From the NCBI GenBank assembly GCA_000715605.1, contig KL568524.1, positions 66,140 through 74,779 of the forward strand: a stretch of DNA of 8,640 bases. The letters run 5' to 3'. Positions 5,297 to 8,640 of the stretch are shown here, piece by piece. The notes below the pieces were generated by a model. That model worked only from the letters and a program-made list of their open reading frames with translations, was not told the origin of the DNA and did not search any database. Position 1 is the first letter of the stretch; every line of letters starts with the position of its first letter. This DNA is from Streptomyces speibonae (GTDB lineage Bacteria > Actinomycetota > Actinomycetes > Streptomycetales > Streptomycetaceae). The translations under genes and the position numbers were made by a program.

Positions 5297-6340
5297 TCAG
5301 CCGGCTACTCGCGCCGCGAGGGCGTCGCCGATCTCCGCGGTGCTGCGGGCGGGCAGGCCGGCGCGCTCCGCGAGGTCGGCGGAGACGGCGTCCTCGATGC
5401 GGGCCGCCTCGGCGTCGTGGCCGAGGTGACGCAGGAGCAGGGCGACGGACAGGACCGTGGCGGTGGGGTCGGCCTTGCCCTGGCCTGCGATGTCCGGGGC
5501 CGAGCCGTGCACCGGCTCGAACATGGACGGGAAGGCGCCGGAGGGGTTGATGTTCCCGCTCGCGGCGACGCCGATGCCGCCGGAGACGGCCGCGGCGAGG
5601 TCGGTGATGATGTCGCCGAAGAGGTTGTCGGTGACGATCACGTCGAAGCGGGCCGGGTCGGTGACGAGGTAGATCGTCGCGGCGTCGACGTGGATGTAGT
5701 CGGTGGTGACCTCCGGGTACTCCTCGGCCACCTTGTTGAAGACGTTCGTCCACAGGTGGCCGGCGAAGGCCAGCACGTTGTTCTTGTGGACGAGCGTGAG
5801 CTTCTTGCGCGGGCGGGCCTGGGCGCGGGCGAAGGCGTCGCGGACCACGCGCTCGACACCGTAGGCCGTGTTGACGGAGACCTCGGTGGCGACCTCGTGC
5901 GGGGTGCCCTTGCGGATGGTGCCGCCGTTGCCGGTGTACGGGCCCTCGGTGCCCTCGCGCACGACGATGAAGTCGATCTCGGGCCGGCCGGCGAGCGGGG
6001 AGTCCACTCCGGGCTGGAGCTTGCTCGGCCGCAGGTTGACGTGGTGGTCGAAGGCGAAGCGGAGCTTGAGCAGGAAGCCGCGCTCGAGCACGCCGGACGG
6101 GACGGAGGGGTCGCCGATGGCGCCGAGCAGAAGGGCGTCGTGCCGCTTCAGCCGGTCGAGGTCGGCGTCGGTGAGGGTCTCCCCCGTGGCGTGGTAGCGC
6201 TTGGCGCCGAAGTCGTACTCCTGGGTCTCCAGCTTCACATCCTGCGGAAGGACGGCGGAGAGGACCTTCAGACCTTCGGCCACGACCTCCTGGCCGATGC
6301 CGTCACCGGGGATCACTGCGAGATTGATGCTGCGAGACAT
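5297..6340 (-). CDS. leuB: 3-isopropylmalate dehydrogenase
   Basis: 347 aa, typical for the short actinobacterial LeuB. It oxidatively decarboxylates 3-isopropylmalate to 2-oxoisocaproate with NAD+ and Mg2+ in leucine synthesis, and with the CimA route it may also act on erythro-beta-methylmalate. Visible motifs: [10 protein letters not shown] at 10-19, LLGAIGDP at 71-78, substrate arginines in [16 protein letters not shown] at 90-105 (Arg94, Arg104) and [12 protein letters not shown] at 126-137 (Arg128, Tyr135), Lys186 in HKNNVL, metal aspartates in HVDA (219) and [14 protein letters not shown] (238, 243, 247), and the NAD-binding [17 protein letters not shown] at 278-294. I chose the ATG at 6340 because [16 protein letters not shown] is the usual N-terminus, and AGGG/GGAG lies upstream. 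An in-frame ATG at 6376 would add 12 residues but has no ribosome site. Confidence 0.96.
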   Translation of the reverse strand: MSRSINLAVIPGDGIGQEVVAEGLKVLSAVLPQDVKLETQEYDFGAKRYHATGETLTDADLDRLKRHDALLLGAIGDPSVPSGVLERGFLLKLRFAFDHHVNLRPSKLQPGVDSPLAGRPEIDFIVVREGTEGPYTGNGGTIRKGTPHEVATEVSVNTAYGVERVVRDAFARAQARPRKKLTLVHKNNVLAFAGHLWTNVFNKVAEEYPEVTTDYIHVDAATIYLVTDPARFDVIVTDNLFGDIITDLAAAVSGGIGVAASGNINPSGAFPSMFEPVHGSAPDIAGQGKADPTATVLSVALLLRHLGHDAEAARIEDAVSADLAERAGLPARSTAEIGDALAARVAG

Positions 6341-6377
6341 GCGGGGCACCCTACTCCTCGTCCCACGGGATGACATG

Positions 6378-6400
6378 CGGCGTCCGGCATACGGACGCCG
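6378..6400 (-). terminator. 9-bp hairpin between the small gene and leuB
   Basis: CGGCGTCCG at 6378-6386 pairs with 6392-6400 around a 5-nt loop, starting 8 nt after the small gene's stop and ending about 38 nt before leuB. No U tract follows. It may weaken readthrough into leuB, stabilise the small transcript, or belong to a leuB leader. Confidence 0.5.
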
Positions 6401-6408
6401 TGGGCGTG

Positions 6409-6540
6409 TCAGTGGCCGGTCGAGCCGCCGTTGTCCCTGCGGTCGAGGGAGCGCTGGAGGGCGGCCGCGGCGTTCCTGCGGTCGGACTCGCTGGTGCGGG
6501 GGGTGTGACGGACGCGGCGGCGGACAGTCGTCTCGGCCAT
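6409..6540 (-). CDS. Small basic protein (43 aa) upstream of leuB, function unknown
   Basis: The ATG at 6540 is preceded by AAGGAG at 6551-6556 (10-nt spacer), a strong ribosome site that decides the start over the longer GTG-initiated reading from 6639. The protein begins [20 protein letters not shown], continues with a predicted amphipathic helix [15 protein letters not shown], and ends DNGGSTGH. It is strongly basic at the N-terminus with no signal peptide, membrane segment or cysteine. I believe similar short proteins are annotated as hypothetical beside leuB in other Streptomyces, but this is from memory. It shares direction with leuB, 68 bp upstream, so the two may be co-transcribed from the candidate promoter near 6700. 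No function can be assigned. Confidence 0.7.
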   Translation of the reverse strand: MAETTVRRRVRHTPRTSESDRRNAAAALQRSLDRRDNGGSTGH

Positions 6541-6695
6541 GGGGCATCGACTCCTTCGGCATGCGTGGAGTGCGGAAAAGGGGAGTGACGAGACACCGAG
6601 GAGAGGCGGGGAGCGGCGGGCCGCAGGGGTTGCCTGCACCGGGCCCGGCTCACGACCGCCGTTCGCTGGATCGAGCGAATCGTTCGGCTCCTACA

Positions 6696-6724
6696 AAGCT
6701 AGAGGAGCGCCCCGCATCTGTCTG
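6696..6724 (-). promoter_or_regulatory. Candidate promoter for the small gene and leuB
   Basis: The minus strand has CAGACA at 6724-6719 (4 of 6 bases of TTGACA), a 17-bp spacer, and TAGCTT at 6701-6696 matching TANNNT. Transcription would begin near 6690-6688, about 150 nt before the small gene. Confidence 0.4.
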
Positions 6725-6730
6725 CACGAT

Positions 6731-6748
6731 TACTCGGACTTCCTACTA
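6731..6748. promoter_or_regulatory. 18-bp imperfect dyad just upstream of the -35, possible operator
   Basis: The minus strand reads TAGTAGGA-AG-TCCGAGTA, two 8-bp half sites matching at 6 of 8 positions. It sits 6 bp upstream of the proposed -35, a position that suits an activator or a repressor of the small gene/leuB promoter. The protein that binds is unknown. Confidence 0.35.
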
Positions 6749-6790
6749 TCTGAGACGGTGGACCTCGTCACACCACTCCCACCTGCGAAA

Positions 6791-6834
6791 ACACCGGACG
6801 GGCCAGGTCGGGGGAGACCTGGCCCGTCCGGTGT
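6791..6834 (-). terminator. pruA: pruA terminator, 19-bp perfect hairpin
   Basis: Positions 6791-6809 pair without mismatch with 6816-6834 around a 6-nt loop, and a run of four T (TGTTTTCG) follows on the minus strand. It starts 11 nt after the pruA stop codon. This is the strongest terminator in the window and closes the proline catabolic operon. Confidence 0.92.
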
Positions 6835-6845
6835 CGGGGCGGGCG

Positions 6846-8477
6846 TCAGCCCATGTGCGGGTAGGTGTAGTCGGTCGGCGGGACCAGCGTCTCCTTGATG
6901 GCGCGGGTCAGCGTCCAGCGCATCAGGTTCTGCGGGGCCCCGGCCTTGTCGTTGGTGCCGGAGGCCCGGCCGCCGCCGAAGGGCTGCTGGCCGACGACGG
7001 CGCCGGTCGACTTGTCGTTGATGTAGAAGTTGCCGGCCGCGTAGCGCAGCTTCTCCATCGTGTACGCCGCCGCCGCGCGGTCGCCCGCGATGACCGAGCC
7101 GGTCAGGGCGTAGTCCGACACCGACTCCATCTGGGTCAGCATCTCGTCGTACTTCTCGTCGTCGTACACGTGCACGGCGAGGATCGGGCCGAAGTACTCG
7201 GTGCGGAACACCTCGTTCTCGGGGTCGCCGCACTCGATGACGGTCGGGCGGACGAACCAGCCCTCGGAGTCGTCGTAGGAACCGCCCGCGACGATCGTGC
7301 AGGAGGGGTCCTCCTTGGCGCGGTCGATCGCGGCCTTGTTCTTGGCGAAGGACCGCTCGTCGATGACGGCGCCGATGAAGTTCGACAGGTCGGTGACGTC
7401 ACCCATCCTGATGCCGTCCACCTCGGCCGCGAACTCCTCCTTGAAACCGGAGTTCCAGATCGACGCCGGGATGTACGCCCGGGAGGTCGCCGAGCACTTC
7501 TGGCCCTGGTACTCGAAGGCACCGCGGGTGAGCGCGGTCCTGAGGACCGCCGGGTCGGCGCTCGGGTGGGCGACGACGAAGTCCTTGCCGCCGGTCTCGC
7601 CGACCAGGCGCGGGTAGGTGCGGTACTTCTCGATGTTCTGGCCGACCGTCTTCCACAGGTGCTGGAAGGTCCTGGTCGAGCCGGTGAAGTGGATGCCCGC
7701 CAGGTCACGGTGCTCGAGGGCGACCTCGGAGACCGCGATGCCGTCGCCGGTGAGGAGGTTGATGACGCCCTTGGGCAGGCCGGCCTCCTCCAGCAGCCGC
7801 ATCAGCAGCACGGCGGCGTGGGTCTGGGTGGGGGACGGCTTCCAGATCACCACGTTGCCCATCAGCGCGGGCGCGGTGGGCAGGTTGGCGGCGATGGCGC
7901 TGAAGTTGAACGGCGTGATCGCGTAGACGAAGCCCTCGAGCGGGCGGTGGTCGAGGCGGTTCCACACACCCGGGGAGTTGGCCGGGGGCTGCTCGGCGAG
8001 GATGCCGCGCGCGTAGTGGACGTTGAAGCGCCAGAAGTCGACCAGCTCGCAGGGGCTGTCGATCTCGGCCTGCTGGGCGGTCTTGGACTGGCCCAGCATG
8101 GTCGAGGCGGCGATGGTCTCGCGCCAGGGACCGGCCAGCAGCTCGGCGGCGCGCAGGATGATCGCCGCGCGGTCGTCGAAGGACATCGCGCGCCACGCGG
8201 GCGCGGCGGCCAGGGCGGCGTCGATGGCGTCCTGGGCGTCCTGCTGGGTGGCGTTGGCGTAGGTGCCCAGGCGCGCCTGGTGGTTGTGCGGCTGCACCAC
8301 GTCGAAGCGCTCACCGCCGCCCATGCGCTTCTCGCCGCCGATGGTGCAGGTGAGGTCGATCGGGTTGTCGGCCAGCTCCTTGAGCTTGGCCTCCAGCCGG
8401 GCACGCTCGGGCGTCCCGGGGGCATAGCCGTGCACCGGCTCGTTGACGGGGGTGGGGACCTGGGTCACAGCGTCCAT
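6846..8477 (-). CDS. pruA: L-glutamate gamma-semialdehyde (1-pyrroline-5-carboxylate) dehydrogenase
   Basis: 543 aa, the usual length for the monofunctional group 1 P5C dehydrogenases of the aldehyde dehydrogenase superfamily. It oxidises glutamate semialdehyde, formed from P5C, to glutamate with NAD+, the second step of proline catabolism. Visible residues: Asn191 in TPFNFSA (oxyanion site), Lys213 in VIWKPSPTQTH, the nucleotide loop FTGSTRTF at 264-271, Glu294 in GETGGKDF, catalytic Cys328 in YQGQKCSATSR, EYFGP at 427-431, and the P5CDH-type INDKSTGAVVGQQPFGGGRAS at 486-506. The ATG at 8477 has AAGGAG at 8489-8494 (11-nt spacer). It lies 33 bp after the proline dehydrogenase stop, so the two are an operon, with a terminator directly after pruA. 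Confidence 0.96.
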   Translation of the reverse strand: MDAVTQVPTPVNEPVHGYAPGTPERARLEAKLKELADNPIDLTCTIGGEKRMGGGERFDVVQPHNHQARLGTYANATQQDAQDAIDAALAAAPAWRAMSFDDRAAIILRAAELLAGPWRETIAASTMLGQSKTAQQAEIDSPCELVDFWRFNVHYARGILAEQPPANSPGVWNRLDHRPLEGFVYAITPFNFSAIAANLPTAPALMGNVVIWKPSPTQTHAAVLLMRLLEEAGLPKGVINLLTGDGIAVSEVALEHRDLAGIHFTGSTRTFQHLWKTVGQNIEKYRTYPRLVGETGGKDFVVAHPSADPAVLRTALTRGAFEYQGQKCSATSRAYIPASIWNSGFKEEFAAEVDGIRMGDVTDLSNFIGAVIDERSFAKNKAAIDRAKEDPSCTIVAGGSYDDSEGWFVRPTVIECGDPENEVFRTEYFGPILAVHVYDDEKYDEMLTQMESVSDYALTGSVIAGDRAAAAYTMEKLRYAAGNFYINDKSTGAVVGQQPFGGGRASGTNDKAGAPQNLMRWTLTRAIKETLVPPTDYTYPHMG

Positions 8478-8510
8478 GGGTTCCGTAACTCCTTATCTGA
8501 GCGGTGTGGT

Positions 8511-8640
8511 TCAGCCCTTGGTGATCATGCTTCGGACGAAGAACCGCAGGTTCGCCGGCTTCTCCGCCAGTCGCCTCATGAAGTAGCCGTACCAGTCCGT
8601 GCCGTAGGCCGTGTAGACGCGCATGCGGTGGCCCTCGGCG
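8511..8640 (-). CDS. Proline dehydrogenase, C-terminal end (runs off the window)
   Basis: Only the last 42 codons are inside the window, ending at TGA 8511-8513. They read RMRVYTAYGTDWYGYFMRRL then AEKPANLRFFVRSMITKG. The G-x-DWY-x-YFMRRLAE-x-PANL-x-FF pattern is the typical end of monofunctional actinobacterial proline dehydrogenases, FAD enzymes that oxidise proline to P5C. The short 33-bp gap to pruA and the shared direction support a two-gene proline operon in which the product passes to PruA. The start and flavin site lie outside the window. Confidence 0.88.
   Translation of the reverse strand, partial: AEGHRMRVYTAYGTDWYGYFMRRLAEKPANLRFFVRSMITKG

Larger units (their letters stand above)
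6541..6790 (-). other. Leader/promoter region of the small gene and leuB
   Basis: No convincing gene lies in this stretch on either strand. On the minus strand it holds, in order, an 18-bp dyad (6731-6748), a candidate promoter (6696-6724), and a leader of about 145 nt with two small stems: TTCGCT/AGCGAA within 6662-6679 and GCAGG/CCTGC within about 6623-6637. The part from 6690 to 6750 is markedly richer in A and T than the flanking genes, as expected for a promoter. Confidence 0.5.

Noticed and set aside
5210..6373. 387-codon plus-strand open frame
   Set aside because: It is an antisense shadow of leuB with low-complexity Gly/Val/Asp composition.
6340..6376. Upstream in-frame ATG giving a 12-residue longer LeuB
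   Set aside because: It has no ribosome-binding site and lies against the hairpin at 6378-6400. The family normally begins just before the PGDGIG motif.
1..8640. CRISPR arrays, insertion sequences, tRNA or rRNA genes, phage attachment sites
   Set aside because: No spaced repeats, transposase motifs, terminal inverted repeats or tRNA-like cloverleaf sequences were seen. The damage at 2944-3905 has no visible mobile element beside it.

Overview
The window is about 8.6 kb of very GC-rich DNA with the codon usage, weakly conserved promoters and U-poor hairpin terminators of an actinomycete, almost certainly a Streptomyces. Every intact gene lies on the minus strand. From memory, the order proline dehydrogenase - P5C dehydrogenase - small ORF - leuB - ilvE - TetR - cimA matches the conserved neighbourhood near SCO5519-SCO5530 of S. 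coelicolor; no search was possible to confirm this.

Read in the direction of transcription (right to left): the 3' end of a proline dehydrogenase gene (8511-8640) is followed after 33 bp by pruA (6846-8477) and a 19-bp terminator hairpin. These two enzymes oxidise proline to glutamate. A 305-bp stretch then carries a candidate promoter and an 18-bp dyad, followed by a 43-aa conserved-looking small gene (6409-6540), a hairpin, and leuB (5297-6340) with its own terminator. Next come a candidate leader peptide gene (5058-5135) and ilvE (3956-5044), which ends at a 13-bp hairpin.

The stretch 3212-3905 is ruined DNA: a short coding-like tail on the plus strand, an agmatine deiminase (aguA) gene reduced to fragments in alternating frames, and a pair of 8-bp repeats. 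It is followed by a TetR-family regulator broken by a frameshift (2620-3212). This looks like an agmatine/polyamine module that has decayed with its regulator. After a 12-bp hairpin comes the cimA leader (candidate leader peptide, abutting hairpin, true U-tract terminator) and cimA itself (695-2299), and then the 5' part of a secreted/membrane protein gene running off the left edge.

Citramalate synthase (CimA) feeds 2-oxobutyrate into isoleucine, LeuB catalyses the third step of leucine synthesis and may also act in the citramalate route, and IlvE transaminates all three branched-chain keto acids. The most interesting signal is regulatory. cimA is preceded by a reading frame with tandem rare Ile codons (ATT ATT) ahead of an intrinsic terminator. 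ilvE is preceded by a reading frame with a Val-Leu-Val-Leu run using CTA and GTA, ending on the ilvE ribosome-binding site, in which the Val-Leu codons are complementary to that site. Both fit amino-acid-sensing leader peptides, the first transcriptional and the second translational. These are inferences from sequence alone.
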